From: Bacillus sp. ISL-55
GTDB lineage: Bacteria; Bacillota; Bacilli; Bacillales; Cytobacillaceae
DNA length: 64,000 nucleotides
Reading direction: 5' to 3'
Assembly: GCF_018613155.1 (NCBI RefSeq)
Contig: NZ_JAGGQU010000021.1
Span: forward strand, 1-64,000
Made by a program: the position numbers and the translations under genes. Under the pieces are notes generated by a model. It was given only the letters and a program-made list of their open reading frames with translations, was not told the origin of the DNA and made no database searches. This document shows, one piece after another, positions 49,131 through 59,396 of the stretch. Every line of letters starts with the position of its first letter. The first letter of the stretch is position 1.

Positions 49131-50399
49131 TTACGATTTCAGTCTTGCTTCCACGGCCCGGGCGTGGGCTTCTAACCCTTCAAGCCTTGCGAATTCAGCG
49201 ATTTTAGCACCGTTATCGTTCATCGCTTTCTCGCTGTAAAGGATGATACTGGATTTCTTTTGGAAATCCTCAACACTCAACGGGCTTGAAAATCGCGCTG
49301 TTCCGTTTGTTGGCAGAACATGGTTCGGTCCGGCAAAATAATCACCTACAGGCTCTGAGCTGTATCTTCCCAGGAAAATCGCGCCGGCGTGCTTTATTTT
49401 ACCGAGAAGTTCCATCGGATTCTCCGTGACGATTTCAAGATGCTCCGGTGCAAGCTGGTTGATTGCGGCAACAGCCTCTTCCATATCAGCTGCCACATAA
49501 ATCGCTCCGAAGTTTTCGATGGCTTCTGTGGCGATGTCTTTTCTCGGCAGGTGCGAAAGCTGCTTATAGACTTCATTTTGTACGTCTTCGGCAAGCGTAC
49601 GTGATGTGGTTACTAGAACCGCACACGCCCGTGGGTCATGCTCTGCCTGTGAAAGCAGGTCGGCAGCAATTTCATTGGCGCGTGCCGTTTCGTCAGCCAG
49701 GATTCCGATTTCACTTGGTCCAGCGATCATATCAATGGCGACGTCACCGAATACTTCACGCTTGGCGAGAGCGACATAGATGTTTCCCGGACCAGTGATT
49801 TTATCAACAGGCTTGATTGTTTCAGTTCCGTAAGCGAGTGCGGAAATCGCCTGCGCTCCGCCGACCTTATAGATTTCTTTTACCCCGGCAATATCTGCTG
49901 CAACGAGCACGCCTGCCGGAAGCTTCCCGTCCCGGCCAGGCGGTGATACCATCACAATCCGCTCGACACCCGCAGTTTTTGCCGGGATGACATTCATCAA
50001 AACCGAGGATGGATAGGCAGCCGTTCCACCAGGCACATAGACACCGACAGAATCGAGCGGTGTCACCTTCTGGCCCAGCATTGTGCCATTTTCCTCCGTC
50101 GTCATCCATGAAGGCCGCAGCTGCTTTTCATGATATTTTCGTATATTGGAGGCAGCTTCAGTTATGATGTCCACAAGCTCATTGCTTACATTTTTATAGG
50201 CTTCTGAAATTTCATTCTTCGTCACCAGAAATTCATCCAGCACAACAGAATCAAATTTTTCGGTAAAATTCCTGAGTGCCTGGTCACCGGAAGCACGGAC
50301 TTCCGCTATAATGGCCTGCACGGCTTTCCGCTGCTCTTCGGTTCCGCCATCAACGGTCCGTTTTAATGACAAGCTTCCATCTATCTGTAAAATATCCAT
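49131..50399 (-). CDS. hisD: Histidinol dehydrogenase
   Basis: A 422-residue Zn2+ enzyme that oxidises L-histidinol to histidine in two NAD-dependent steps. It has [14 protein letters not shown], the NAD region, [30 protein letters not shown] and the metal-site [20 protein letters not shown]. It lies 24 bp after hisB's upstream partner in the usual order hisZ-hisG-hisD-hisB. Confidence 0.98.
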   Translation of the reverse strand: MDILQIDGSLSLKRTVDGGTEEQRKAVQAIIAEVRASGDQALRNFTEKFDSVVLDEFLVTKNEISEAYKNVSNELVDIITEAASNIRKYHEKQLRPSWMTTEENGTMLGQKVTPLDSVGVYVPGGTAAYPSSVLMNVIPAKTAGVERIVMVSPPGRDGKLPAGVLVAADIAGVKEIYKVGGAQAISALAYGTETIKPVDKITGPGNIYVALAKREVFGDVAIDMIAGPSEIGILADETARANEIAADLLSQAEHDPRACAVLVTTSRTLAEDVQNEVYKQLSHLPRKDIATEAIENFGAIYVAADMEEAVAAINQLAPEHLEIVTENPMELLGKIKHAGAIFLGRYSSEPVGDYFAGPNHVLPTNGTARFSSPLSVEDFQKKSSIILYSEKAMNDNGAKIAEFARLEGLEAHARAVEARLKS

Positions 50400-50428
50400 C
50401 GGGAATCAAATCCTTTCAGATTCACAAT

Positions 50429-51052
50429 CTATATCACTGCGTTCAGCCTTTTAACAAGCTCGCTGATCCGATCATCCTTGATCCGGTAGCTGACTGGATT
50501 GACAATCAGCCGCGATGTTACGTTTGTAATCGTTTCGTACTCAACCAGGCCATTTTCCTTCAGGGTCCTGCCGGTTGAAACGATGTCGACAATCCTGTCG
50601 GCGAGCCCGATTAATGGCGCAAGCTCGATTGATCCGTTCAATTTGATGATTTCTACCTGCTCACCCTGTTCACGGAAATAGGCTGCAGCGATATTTGGGT
50701 ACTTCGTCGCGATTTTCGGGGCGACATCATTCATTTTTGTATCCGGAAGTCCGGCGACGGCAAGATAGCAGCCGCTGATTTTCAAATCTAGCAGCTCATA
50801 CACATCACGTTCCTCCTCAAGCAGGACGTCCTTTCCGGCAATCCCGAGGTCCGCGACACCATGTTCAACATATGTAGCCACATCCATCGGCTTCGCTAAG
50901 ATGAATCGGAAATTCTCTTCTTTTACATCAATAATCAACTTGCGGGAATCATCAAATTCAGGAGGCAAATCAAAGCCAGCGTTTCGCAACAGATCAACTG
51001 CTTCGGTAAAAATCCTGCCCTTTGGCATCGCAATGGTCAATTGTTCATTCAC
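50429..51052 (-). CDS. hisG: ATP phosphoribosyltransferase, short form
   Basis: A 207-residue HisG-S that lacks the C-terminal regulatory domain and therefore needs HisZ. It has [26 protein letters not shown] and the PRPP loop [16 protein letters not shown]. It catalyses the first step of histidine synthesis and is inhibited by histidine through HisZ. It overlaps hisZ by four bases. Confidence 0.97.
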   Translation of the reverse strand: MNEQLTIAMPKGRIFTEAVDLLRNAGFDLPPEFDDSRKLIIDVKEENFRFILAKPMDVATYVEHGVADLGIAGKDVLLEEERDVYELLDLKISGCYLAVAGLPDTKMNDVAPKIATKYPNIAAAYFREQGEQVEIIKLNGSIELAPLIGLADRIVDIVSTGRTLKENGLVEYETITNVTSRLIVNPVSYRIKDDRISELVKRLNAVI

Positions 51053-52224
51053 TGCACTCCCTCCTTCCCAACAAGGTAAACGACGTTAGCAAACGTATCA
51101 GAGCAAGCATCAAGATTGCGTACGGAGCTGATATCCTGTAGGATAACCCGTACCCCGTCGTCCCTGCGCTGTGCTGCAAGTTGGTAAGCTTCTTTTCTTC
51201 GTTCAGGGCTGAAAAGAATGCAAGTGACAGGCTCGGGTTCACCCAGGTTGCCGAGACTTTCAAGCAGCCGGTCGAGCCTGATCGCAAATCCTGTTGCCCC
51301 TGTCGATTTCCCGAATTTCTCCAGCAATCTGTCATAACGGCCGCCATTGCCGATCGGGAAGCCAACCATTCCTGCGTAAACCTCGAATAAAATGCCTGTA
51401 TAGTAGCTCATGTGGCTGACAATCGTTAAGTCAAATTTAATCCGGCTGTTTTCACCGAAGTCTTCAATGATCTCCCAGAGCAGCTTCAATTCATCAAGTG
51501 CTGCCCTGCCCTTTCCGTTCTCGATCAGTTCGGATGCTTTGCCAATCACTTCCGGACCGCCGCGCAGTTCAAGGAAAGCCAGAAGCCTTTGTGAATCAAT
51601 TGATGACAGCGGCAGTGATTTGACATGCTCGCGGTACCCGACATAATTTTTCTCATATAAAAATTTCGTCAATTCCCTGGCTCGTTCCTCTGTGCCAAGA
51701 ATCTGAACGAACAATTCATTGACGAAGCCAACATGCCCCACAGAAAGCTGAAACTGTTCCAATCCAGCTTTTTTCAGCGAGGAAATCGCCAGCGAAATCA
51801 TCTCGCCATCAGCGCTGATCGAATCGTCGCCAATACATTCGACGCCAATCTGCTCAAATTCCGCCGGCCTGCCTCCTTCACGCTGCTGGGCACGGTAGAC
51901 ATTTGCAGAATAGGCCAGTCTTAATGGAACCTGGTCTTTGAATAACTTTGAGGCCGCGACCCTGGCAATCGGCGCGGTCATATCCGGACGCAGTACAAGC
52001 GTATGCCCCTGCTGGTCCAGCAGCTTGAACAGCTGCTGATCAAGGATAGCAGAAGCCGTGCCGATTGTTTCGTAATATTCTAGCGCCGGCGTTTCGATAA
52101 ATTGAAAACCCCATTGCTTCATTTCTTTTTCAATTGAGCTGCGGACTTTTTCCTTCGCTTCGTATAATTCCGGGAGCGTATCCCGCATGCCAAGCGGCTT
52201 TTCAAACATGAATAATCTGCTCAT
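51049..52224 (-). CDS. hisZ: ATP phosphoribosyltransferase regulatory subunit HisZ
   Basis: A 391-residue paralogue of histidyl-tRNA synthetase that lacks aminoacylation. It shows [20 protein letters not shown], motif 2-like [17 protein letters not shown] and a [13 protein letters not shown] stretch. It activates HisG. The ATG at 52224 follows GAGGGTG, giving the expected family length; a GTG nine bases up is also possible. It is the first gene of the operon. No histidine T-box is seen in its leader. Confidence 0.96.
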   Translation of the reverse strand: MSRLFMFEKPLGMRDTLPELYEAKEKVRSSIEKEMKQWGFQFIETPALEYYETIGTASAILDQQLFKLLDQQGHTLVLRPDMTAPIARVAASKLFKDQVPLRLAYSANVYRAQQREGGRPAEFEQIGVECIGDDSISADGEMISLAISSLKKAGLEQFQLSVGHVGFVNELFVQILGTEERARELTKFLYEKNYVGYREHVKSLPLSSIDSQRLLAFLELRGGPEVIGKASELIENGKGRAALDELKLLWEIIEDFGENSRIKFDLTIVSHMSYYTGILFEVYAGMVGFPIGNGGRYDRLLEKFGKSTGATGFAIRLDRLLESLGNLGEPEPVTCILFSPERRKEAYQLAAQRRDDGVRVILQDISSVRNLDACSDTFANVVYLVGKEGVQ

Positions 52225-52313
52225 TTTTTTCACCCTCTTCGTTGCTGGTGTTTCTATCTTAATTATCTAAATCCTTTAGTTCGCTAATATGGTAACAAGA
52301 TGAAGTTATAAGT

Positions 52314-52342
52314 ATTTTATCGCTCATTCTATTATCCGTCAA
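52314..52342 (-). promoter_or_regulatory. Promoter of the his operon
   Basis: Minus-strand TTGACG (52342-52337), 17-bp spacer, TAAAAT (52319-52314), about 90 bp upstream of hisZ. Confidence 0.75.
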
Positions 52343-52455
52343 CCATAAGCTCTTCATGTTTGCTTTTTAAAATGGTGCTGGTAGAATGGTGGCAATCAGA
52401 AAGCCTATTAATAGTTGGTGCTAAATTTATTTTGCTTTTAAGGAGGCTGGGTGCA

Positions 52456-53006
52456 ATGAAAATCCTCTGGGACCTGGACGGGACCATCCTTGACACATGG
52501 CCGACATTGGTCGAGGCCTTCACGGTCGTTTCGAAAAAAGACCTGCCGTATGAAGAAGTCCTTCCTCATCTGAAATATGGTACAGCATATGATTTTTACG
52601 GTGTCGATAAAAATAAGGTAGAGAATTCCGAGAAATTGAACGCACTTTGCCAAATGATCGAAAACCGCTTTTCCCGTATGTAAAAGATGTATTGTCTGCC
52701 TCTGACGCAAATGTACTCGTGACCCATCGCAATCGGCGCTCAACAGAAGAGCTGCTGGAACACTGGAATCTGGGCCAATTTTTCGAGGAAGTGATTTGCC
52801 CTGCTGATGATGGATATTCGTTAAAGCCGGATATCCATGCATATAAGTACCTGCATGACAGATATCGTTTGGACCTCGCTGTCGGGGACCAAAGCACCGA
52901 CCTGATTCCGGCCAGGAAGATCGGCCTGAAGACCTGCTCCTTCCGTGAAGCAAACGAGTTTGCCGACAAAACCATCTATTGTTATTCAGAATTCCCTTAT
53001 AAATAG
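52456..53006 (+). pseudogene. HAD-family hydrolase split by a frameshift
   Basis: Two overlapping frames together form a complete HAD phosphatase. The 5' part (52456-52683) has motif I WDLDGTILDTWPTLVEAF. The 3' part (from about 52670) has motif II NVLVTHRNRRSTEELL and motifs III-IV GYSLKPDIHAYKYL and LAVGDQSTDLIPARKIGL. The frames join if one T is added to the TTTT run at about 52669-52673, restoring ENRFFPYVKDVL. So the gene is either mutated or misread. AGGAGG precedes the ATG. The substrate is unknown, perhaps a phosphosugar or phosphoglycolate. Confidence 0.75.
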
Positions 53007-53084
53007 ACCAAAATGGCCCAAAGTATATTTTTCTTGTATGGTTTGAGTGTTGTCGGCTGCCTGTTTTTGAGGGATGAGACTTTT

Positions 53085-53200
53085 ATTGGGGGAAAAATAT
53101 TTTTATTGGCGATTTTCAAAATATATTGGCGATAATTTGATTTTATTGGCGATAATGAACTGTTTATTGGCGAAAATCAATTTTTATTGGCGACTTGGAA
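53085..53200. repeat. TTTATTGGCGA array, 20-21 bp period
   Basis: ATTGG begins at 53085, 53105, 53125, 53145, 53166 and 53186. Five of the six continue as ATTGGCGA, most with AAT-type bases after. The spacing is close to two helical turns. One inverted copy closes the array at 44109. No gene or hairpin explains it. Confidence 0.8.
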
Positions 53201-53305
53201 ATTATCGTTGATTTTTTCCAGTTCATAATGCTCAGAAACGAGCCAGGTGCCTCGCTCGGTTGCAAATATCGTCAATCCGATGATCAAATATGTACAAAAA
53301 ATGCA

Positions 53306-53349
53306 CAAAAAAAGCGAAACGGAGCTGTTCATTCCGTTTCGCTTTTTTT
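53306..53349. terminator. Bidirectional terminator
   Basis: AAAAAAAGCGAAACGGA and TCCGTTTCGCTTTTTTT form a 17-bp perfect stem between the HAD gene and yvoF. Confidence 0.88.
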
Positions 53350-53370
53350 ATTCGGCTCTTTTAAACTTGG

Positions 53371-53561
53371 CTGTTGATTTTCGTTCCAGGCGCTTCGCTT
53401 TCCGCGGGGAAGAATTATGAAAAATCCCAAAATCCGGATTTTTCAAAGATCAAATTCTTCCTTGCAGTCGGGGAGCCTCCTCAGCGCTTAAGCGCCTCCG
53501 GGGTCTCCCCATGACTTGCTCATCCCGCAGGAGTCTTCGCGCCTTCCACTACAATCAACAG
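53371..53561. repeat. Intergenic repeat family R2, copy B
   Basis: Terminal inverted repeats CTGTTGATT and AATCAACAG. The core matches copy A at 32831 (CTTCGCTTTCCGCGGGG, GAGCCTCCTCAGCGCTTA, GCGCCTCCGGGGTCTC, TCCCGCAGGA). About 50 bp at 53417-53465 are extra and fold on themselves (GAAAAATCC-GGATTTTTC, inside AAGAATT and AAATTCTT). Confidence 0.78.
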
Positions 53562-53596
53562 GATGTAAAAACAACATTTAGCTTTAACAGAGCCTT

Positions 53597-54136
53597 TTAT
53601 TTAGTGGAATTCATTCCATAAATCTCATCATCAGCCCAGCGTTCAGCAAGCTCTTCCTTTGTGTAGATCACACGCATTGGGTTGCCGCCGACGAAGGCTC
53701 CGGCTGGAACGTCTTTGTGGACGAGTGTTCCGGCGGAGACGATGGCGCCGTCGCCGATCCTGATGCCTGGCATGATCGTGGAATTGGCGCCGATCATGAC
53801 TTCGCTGCCAATTTCGACGTCGCCGAGTCGGTACTCCTTGATCAAGTATTCATGAGCCAGAATGGTTGTGTTATAGCCAATGACCGTGTTGCGGCCAACG
53901 GAAATTTTTTCCGGGAACATGACGTCAAGCATGACCATCAGCGCGAAGGATGTTTGGTCGCCGACATTCATCCGCAAAAAATTGCGGTACAGCCAGTTTT
54001 TCATGCCGAGAAACGGCGTGTAGCGTGCCACCTGGATGACGACGAAATTTTTGACGACTTTCCAGAACGGGACGGTTTTATACACATGCCAGAGCGAGTT
54101 TGCTCCTTCTACTCGATAACGAGTCGTCCTTCTCAT
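53597..54136 (-). CDS. yvoF: Hexapeptide-repeat acetyltransferase YvoF
   Basis: A 179-residue left-handed beta-helix protein. Hexapeptide turns are visible from about 70 to 155 (ISVGRNTVIGYNTTILA, VEIGSEVMIGANSTIMPGIRIGDGAIVSAG, VPAGAFVGGNPMRVI), the pattern of O-acetyltransferases. It is the last gene of the hprK-lgt-yvoD-ppaX-yvoF group and starts one base after ppaX ends. The substrate is unknown. Confidence 0.92.
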   Translation of the reverse strand: MRRTTRYRVEGANSLWHVYKTVPFWKVVKNFVVIQVARYTPFLGMKNWLYRNFLRMNVGDQTSFALMVMLDVMFPEKISVGRNTVIGYNTTILAHEYLIKEYRLGDVEIGSEVMIGANSTIMPGIRIGDGAIVSAGTLVHKDVPAGAFVGGNPMRVIYTKEELAERWADDEIYGMNSTK

Positions 54137-54137
54137 G

Positions 54138-54782
54138 TTATACTCCCAAGATTGGCAGGATGTCAGCCATGTTCTCTAACATGTAATCCGGGTTGTACTG
54201 CTCAAGATGCTCTTTTCCCTTGATGGACCAGGCAACTCCGGCCGTTTTTGTGCCAGCATTTTTGCCGCCAAGGATATCGTGGTGGTTATCGCCGACCATG
54301 ATCGCACGGTCTGGAGAGGAACCTAGCATGTCCAATGCTTTTAAAAGCGGCTCAGGATCCGGCTTCGCTTTTTCAACGTGGTCGAGCGCAACGACGACTT
54401 CGAAAAACTCGTCCAATCCTGTCAGCTTCATGCCCATCTGGACGACATCCAAACGCTTCGTAGTCACTATTCCTAAATGGAAGCCGCGCTCCTTCAATGT
54501 TCGGACCGTTTCATATACTCCCTCGAATCCTTTTACCAAGAGGTCGTGATTAGCCAGGTTGTATGTCCGGTAAGTGGTGATCATTTCTTCGTAGCCTTCA
54601 GGATTCATTGGCTGGAACGTATCCTGAAGAGACGGCCCTAAAAACGGAAGGACGTCATCCCGTTTGTATTGGCCGGGATAATAGGTCTCCATTGTGTGGA
54701 GAAAAGATGAAATAATCAGCTCGTTTGTATCAATCAGAGTCCCGTCAAGATCGAACAGGACTGTATCTATTTTATTGCTCAT
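54138..54782 (-). CDS. ppaX: Pyrophosphatase PpaX
   Basis: A 214-residue HAD phosphatase: motif [16 protein letters not shown], motif [13 protein letters not shown], motif [16 protein letters not shown], motif [21 protein letters not shown]. It hydrolyses the pyrophosphate formed when HprK dephosphorylates P-Ser-HPr. The start [10 protein letters not shown] at 54782 follows AAGGAAG and overlaps yvoD by 11 bases. Confidence 0.95.
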   Translation of the reverse strand: MSNKIDTVLFDLDGTLIDTNELIISSFLHTMETYYPGQYKRDDVLPFLGPSLQDTFQPMNPEGYEEMITTYRTYNLANHDLLVKGFEGVYETVRTLKERGFHLGIVTTKRLDVVQMGMKLTGLDEFFEVVVALDHVEKAKPDPEPLLKALDMLGSSPDRAIMVGDNHHDILGGKNAGTKTAGVAWSIKGKEHLEQYNPDYMLENMADILPILGV

Positions 54783-55716
54783 ATACTGCTTCCTTTCTTT
54801 TTGCAATGTCCGCGCGGTTCCAGATGATCGCGACTGTTATTGTCAGTAATATTGCCACTCCAAGACGGATCAGCAGCAGCGGCAAGACTGGAATGCCAAG
54901 CGGAACAAAAATCAAAGTATCTTCAACGACGGCGTGGCAGGCAACGAGGAAAATAAATGCCAGCGTGACATCCTTTTTGCTGACTCCATCTTCCTGGACT
55001 GCCTGAATCATCACACCTGCGCCGTACGCAAGCCCGATCAGCAGTCCGGCTGCCATTGTCGTCGAAGTGTTCTCCTTCATGCCAAGCGCTCTTGTTGCCG
55101 GCGCCAGCCATCTTGAAAAAACGGCAAGCCATTGCTTATCTTTCATGATTTGCACGATGACCATCAGCGGGATGACGATGATGGCCAGCTGGAATATGCC
55201 GATTCCCGCCTTCGTGATTCCTTCAAGCAAAATCGCTCCCCATCCAGAGACCTCTTCACTTTTAGCAGGGACCATTCCATATTGTGCGATTTCAGAACCG
55301 CCGTTCCAAACAAGATTGATGACTGCAGCAGATATGAACGCAAGCCCGAGGCGGACGAGGACGATAATCCAAAGCTTGACGCCGACCTTGACAGCCACAC
55401 TTGATTCCACAAGCATATTATGTGAAAAGCTCAGCATCACCGCAATGATGAAGACTTCTTTTACCGTCAAATCAAGCGTCAGGATCGCTCCGATGGCCGC
55501 ATAAAGATTAAGGAAGTTCCCGATGACAAGCGGAATCGCCGCATCTCCTGACAACCCAAGCAGCGACATCAAAGGCGTGATCAGTTTGATTACCCACGGC
55601 AGGATTGGTGTGTATTGCAGGATCGACACAATCAAGGTGACGGGAAAGATGACCTTCCCGAGCGCCCATGTTGTGTTCAAGCCAACCATCAACCCTCTTT
55701 TTAATGTAGAACCCAT
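54772..55716 (-). CDS. yvoD: YvoD-like membrane protein with nucleoside-recognition (Gate) domains
   Basis: A 314-residue protein with about eight helices. Two Gate-type segments are seen ([18 protein letters not shown] early, and [24 protein letters not shown] later). Its function is unknown; the family resembles spore maturation proteins SpmA/SpmB. It is in the conserved hprK-lgt-yvoD-ppaX group. Confidence 0.88.
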   Translation of the reverse strand: MGSTLKRGLMVGLNTTWALGKVIFPVTLIVSILQYTPILPWVIKLITPLMSLLGLSGDAAIPLVIGNFLNLYAAIGAILTLDLTVKEVFIIAVMLSFSHNMLVESSVAVKVGVKLWIIVLVRLGLAFISAAVINLVWNGGSEIAQYGMVPAKSEEVSGWGAILLEGITKAGIGIFQLAIIVIPLMVIVQIMKDKQWLAVFSRWLAPATRALGMKENTSTTMAAGLLIGLAYGAGVMIQAVQEDGVSKKDVTLAFIFLVACHAVVEDTLIFVPLGIPVLPLLLIRLGVAILLTITVAIIWNRADIAKRKEAVYEQ

Positions 55717-55788
55717 TGAATCATCTCTCCCATTTTTCAGCCTTGATTCATTTTATTGATTGAGTTTCTTTTTTAGTAATCCGAAATT

Positions 55789-56601
55789 CTAGTTCTCTAA
55801 ATATCGTACCTTCGAATAACCTTTGACTCTTCTGAAAATCCATAATCCAATTGCAAAAACAACCAATGCAATCGAAATGGTCTGGGCAATCCGCAATGAT
55901 TCTGTCAGCATCAAGCTGTCAGTCCGCATTCCTTCAACAAAGAAGCGGCCGATTGAGTACCAGATGACATAGCTGAGGAAAATCTCCCCGCGGCCAAGGT
56001 TGACTCTGCGCAATGACATGAGCAGGATGAAACCGAGCAGATTCCAGATTGATTCATATAAAAACGTTGGATGATAATATGCTCCATTAATATACATCTG
56101 GTTGATGATGAACTCAGGCAGGTGCAGGTTTTCCAAAAATGCCCTTGTTACTTCACCGCCGTGTGCTTCCTGGTTCATAAAGTTGCCCCAGCGCCCGATT
56201 GCCTGTCCCAGGATGATGCTTGGCGCTGCGATATCAGCAAGCTTCCAGAACGAAACATTCTTTGACTTCGTGTAAAAATAAGCTGTGGCAACGGAACCGA
56301 TCAACGCACCGTGGATCGCAATGCCGCCATTCCAAACCTTGAAAATCTCGCCAGGATACTGGCTGTAGTAATCCCACTGGAAGATTACATAATAAAGCCT
56401 TGCAGATAGGATCGCGATCGGAATTGCCCAGAGCATCAGGTCCGCAAAAATATCTTTCGGCAGTCCGCGGCGTTCGCCTTCACGCATGGCAATCCACAAT
56501 GCGAGAGCAATTCCAAGTCCAATGATGACACCATACCAGTGCACCTCGATCGGTCCCAGCGAAAAGGCAATCGGGTCGATTGGCTGAATATTTTTTTCCA
56601 T
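55789..56601 (-). CDS. lgt: Prolipoprotein diacylglyceryl transferase
   Basis: A 270-residue membrane enzyme with seven helices that moves a diacylglyceryl group to the lipobox cysteine of lipoproteins. The signature [15 protein letters not shown] is present, with HGALIG and the later ESIWNLLGF and GMRTDSL stretches. It lies after hprK with a 129-bp gap containing a perfect palindrome. Confidence 0.97.
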   Translation of the reverse strand: MEKNIQPIDPIAFSLGPIEVHWYGVIIGLGIALALWIAMREGERRGLPKDIFADLMLWAIPIAILSARLYYVIFQWDYYSQYPGEIFKVWNGGIAIHGALIGSVATAYFYTKSKNVSFWKLADIAAPSIILGQAIGRWGNFMNQEAHGGEVTRAFLENLHLPEFIINQMYINGAYYHPTFLYESIWNLLGFILLMSLRRVNLGRGEIFLSYVIWYSIGRFFVEGMRTDSLMLTESLRIAQTISIALVVFAIGLWIFRRVKGYSKVRYLEN

Positions 56602-56652
56602 ATCATTTCCCCTTTTTCTATATAAAAGTCAGTCGCACCAGCACTTTGGCCG

Positions 56653-56678
56653 TTCTTAATCAAACGTTTGATTAAGAA
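56653..56678. promoter_or_regulatory. Perfect 26-bp palindrome upstream of lgt
   Basis: TTCTTAATCAAAC and GTTTGATTAAGAA meet at one centre with no mismatch. The core AATCAAACGTTTGATT resembles operators of TetR-type repressors. It sits 52 bp before lgt and 53 bp after hprK. Confidence 0.6.
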
Positions 56679-56730
56679 TAATTTTCGTAAAACTGCGAGT
56701 GCCGCAGTTATTCATAAAGCACCTTACTGC

Positions 56731-57666
56731 TTAATGTTCGTCATGATCGCCGTCTTCAATGACGTCTGAAAGCCTGTTGGTGAATTGTTCAGCGGCATTG
56801 ACGCCCATGCGCTTCAGCCTGAAGTTCATCGCTGCTACCTCGATGATGACAGCGAGGTTTCGGCCCGGACGGACGGGAATCGTCAGCTTGGTGACATCGG
56901 TGTCGAGAATTTTCATTTTCTCTTCATCAAGTCCCAGCCTGTCATATGATTTTTTCTGGTCCCAAATCTCTAGATCCATGATCAGGGAAATCCGTTTATG
57001 CGAACGGACGGCACCAGCACCGAACAGCGTCATCACATTGATGATGCCGACGCCGCGGATTTCGAGAAGGTGCTCAATTAAATCAGGTGAATTTCCAACC
57101 AGGGTCCCGATATCCTCCTGGCGGATTTCTACGCAGTCATCCGCTACAAGACGGTGTCCCCTTTTGACTAATTCAAGCGCGGTTTCACTTTTACCAACTC
57201 CGCTCTTGCCGGTGATCAGGACACCGATTCCATAGAGATCGACCAGTACCCCATGGACTGCAGTCGTCGGTGCCAGCTTGCTTTCGAGATAGTTTGTCAG
57301 ATGACTCGAGAGCCTTGTTGTTTTCTGCTTCGAACGCAAGAGTGGAACTGATTCCCTTTCGGCTGCCTCGACGAGTTCAACAGGAATCTCCATGTCTCTT
57401 GTGACGATGATTCCTGGCGTAATATCTGTACAAAGCTTTTCCATACGCTCTGCTCTGTCGCGGGGATTCAATTTTTCAAAGAAGGTCAGCTCTGTTTTTC
57501 CAAGAAGCTGCAATCGCTCTGCAGGATAATATTCAAAATAACCAGCGATTTCTAGTCCTGGTCTAGAAATGTCAGTCGTGGTGATCGGACGGTTGATTCC
57601 TTCCTCTCCACTGATCAATTCCATGTCGAATTTCTTGATGAGGTCTTTAGTACGGACTTTAGGCAA
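56731..57666 (-). CDS. hprK: HPr kinase/phosphorylase
   Basis: A 311-residue bifunctional enzyme that phosphorylates Ser46 of HPr and Crh at high fructose-1,6-bisphosphate and reverses it at high phosphate. Walker [13 protein letters not shown]-type stretch ([15 protein letters not shown], about 155-168), [11 protein letters not shown], and the HPrK signature [17 protein letters not shown] are present. TTG at 57666 (LPKVRTKDL) follows AGGAGG and is preferred over the longer in-frame start. Confidence 0.96.
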   Translation of the reverse strand: MPKVRTKDLIKKFDMELISGEEGINRPITTTDISRPGLEIAGYFEYYPAERLQLLGKTELTFFEKLNPRDRAERMEKLCTDITPGIIVTRDMEIPVELVEAAERESVPLLRSKQKTTRLSSHLTNYLESKLAPTTAVHGVLVDLYGIGVLITGKSGVGKSETALELVKRGHRLVADDCVEIRQEDIGTLVGNSPDLIEHLLEIRGVGIINVMTLFGAGAVRSHKRISLIMDLEIWDQKKSYDRLGLDEEKMKILDTDVTKLTIPVRPGRNLAVIIEVAAMNFRLKRMGVNAAEQFTNRLSDVIEDGDHDEH

Positions 57667-57846
57667 AGAAGTTCCTCCTTTATTAGAACGTTTATTTCCC
57701 ACATGATAACAATACCTTTTATTTTAGCACTTTTTTAAGAAGAACCAAATATAAGGAGATAAAAAACAAGCTGAGTTTCCTGAGATTATCTGAATCGGTA
57801 TGATCCACCCCTTCCTGCTAGTACCAAAGCTATATTTTTCAGAAAA

Positions 57847-57880
57847 GGTATAGACAACTATACAGTAGACTTGTTATCAT
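57847..57880 (+). promoter_or_regulatory. NagR-type operator and promoter of murP
   Basis: GTATAG-ACAA-CTATAC (57848-57863) is a perfect 6-bp inverted repeat and shares GGTATAGACAA with the two sites before nagA. It overlaps a -35-like TAGACA (57851-57856), with TATCAT 18 bp on. Confidence 0.7.
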
Positions 57881-57938
57881 CATTTTGTAAGCGAATTCAT
57901 TTTTTTCTGACTATTATACAATAAGAGGGGGAAACACC

Positions 57939-59315
57939 ATGCGTAATGAAGAACGCCTGGCAAGAGAGATACTTGAGCAGCTTGGCGGCGCGAACAATAT
58001 TGCTGATGTTGCGTCTTGCATGACCCGCCTGCGCGTCAAGCCGGCAGACTACAGCAAAGTGGATATCGCCGGCATCAAAAAAATTGATGGCGTGCTTGGT
58101 GTCGTAGAAGAAGAGACATTACAGATTATTTTGGGACCGGGAATTGTCACCAAAGTGGCAAATGAAGTTTCTGAGATTACCGGCAAGACTGCCAGTCTAG
58201 TAGACGAGTCCGACCCGGATCCTTTCGAAGGACTTGCCGGCCGCACCAAGGACGAACTCAACAAGAAAAATGCGACTCCGTTCAAACTATTCCTGCGCAG
58301 AATCGCCAGTATCTTCATTCCGCTGATTCCAGCGATTGTCGCATCCGGTTTGATTGCGGGAATTACGAATGTCATTGTCCGTTCTGAAATCATTGACCCA
58401 GAGTCTGCTTTCATCCAGGTTCTTAACCTGATCGGCTGGGGTATCTTCAGTTATCTCGGTGTATTTGTCGGCATCAATACGGCTCGTGAATTTGGGGGCT
58501 CACCTGCTCTTGGCGGTGCTGCCGGTATCCTGATCATCAACCCGGGTCTGGCAAACATCACATTGTTTGGCGAAGCACTGGTTCCTGGCCGTGGTGGACT
58601 GATCGGAGTTATGCTTGCTGCAGTTTTCATCGCGATGCTTGAAAAACGAATCCGTAAATTCGTTCCGTCTTCTTTAGATATCATCATTACTCCTACTCTA
58701 TCATTATTAATCACTGGTATTGCTACACTATTCGTGCTTCAGCCTGTTGGCGGCTTGATTTCCGATTTGATCACAAAGGGCTTGCTTGGCCTGCTTGATG
58801 TCGGCGGAATCCTGGCAGGACTGGTCCTTGCCGGAACATTCCTTCCTCTTGTTGTGACAGGTTTGCACCAGGGCTTGACTCCTGTGCATATGGAATTGAT
58901 CAACACGATTGGTGATGACCCGCTGCTGCCAATCCTCGCAATGGGTGGTGCCGGCCAGGTTGGTGCAGCATTCGCAATTTACTTTAAAACGAAGAATGAA
59001 AGACTTAAAAAAGTCATCAAGGGCGGGCTGCCAGTTGGTATGCTCGGTATCGGTGAACCGCTTATTTTCGGTGTCACCCTGCCGCTTGGCCGTCCATTCA
59101 TCACGGCCTGTCTAGGGGCAGCAGTCGGAGGAGCATTCCAGGCATTCTTTAAAATCGCAACGATTGCGATCGGCGTTTCGGGTATCCCGCTTGCTTTCCT
59201 GGTCCATACAAATCAAATACTGCTCTACTTGCTTGGACTTCTGCTTGCCTATGTATTCGGGTTCATCTTCACCTGGACGTTTGGCTTCAAGGAAGAAATG
59301 GCTAAAGATATTTAA
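57939..59315 (+). CDS. murP: PTS EIIBC, MurNAc/MurNAc-GlcNAc type (MurP-like)
   Basis: A 458-residue glucose-sucrose family PTS protein. The EIIB domain is at the N-terminus (residues 1-85) with the phosphocysteine in NIADVASCMTRLRV (C27). The EIIC domain follows with about ten helices (GLIAGITNVIV, GGAAGILIINPGLAN, TGLHQGLTPVHMELI, GIGEPLIFGVTLPLGRPF). There is no EIIA, so it borrows one from another PTS protein, as known MurP proteins do. The neighbours mupG and murQ indicate MurNAc or MurNAc-GlcNAc as substrate; GlcNAc alone is less likely. AGAGGGGGA precedes the start. Confidence 0.87.
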   Translation: MRNEERLAREILEQLGGANNIADVASCMTRLRVKPADYSKVDIAGIKKIDGVLGVVEEETLQIILGPGIVTKVANEVSEITGKTASLVDESDPDPFEGLAGRTKDELNKKNATPFKLFLRRIASIFIPLIPAIVASGLIAGITNVIVRSEIIDPESAFIQVLNLIGWGIFSYLGVFVGINTAREFGGSPALGGAAGILIINPGLANITLFGEALVPGRGGLIGVMLAAVFIAMLEKRIRKFVPSSLDIIITPTLSLLITGIATLFVLQPVGGLISDLITKGLLGLLDVGGILAGLVLAGTFLPLVVTGLHQGLTPVHMELINTIGDDPLLPILAMGGAGQVGAAFAIYFKTKNERLKKVIKGGLPVGMLGIGEPLIFGVTLPLGRPFITACLGAAVGGAFQAFFKIATIAIGVSGIPLAFLVHTNQILLYLLGLLLAYVFGFIFTWTFGFKEEMAKDI

Positions 59316-59326
59316 GATGCAAATAA

Positions 59327-59360
59327 AGAAAAGGAGGAGAGCTATTTTCCTCCTTTCTTC
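59327..59360 (+). terminator. Intercistronic hairpin between murP and mupG
   Basis: AAGAAAAGGAGG and CCTCCTTTCTT form a stem; the following bases are CTATTCTATTA, so it is a weak terminator or an mRNA-stability element. The AGGAGG inside it is sequestered. Confidence 0.5.
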
Positions 59361-59396
59361 TATTCTATTAACTTCTCTAGATTGGAGGGCTTGCCC

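Noticed and set aside
52234-52336. Histidine T-box upstream of hisZ
   Set aside because: No AGGGTGG-type T-box or leader terminator is found; only a simple promoter is seen.
57939-59315. Calling the PTS gene nagP (GlcNAc-specific)
   Set aside because: Domain order EIIB-EIIC and the mupG-murQ neighbours fit MurP; nagP proteins usually have EIIC first.
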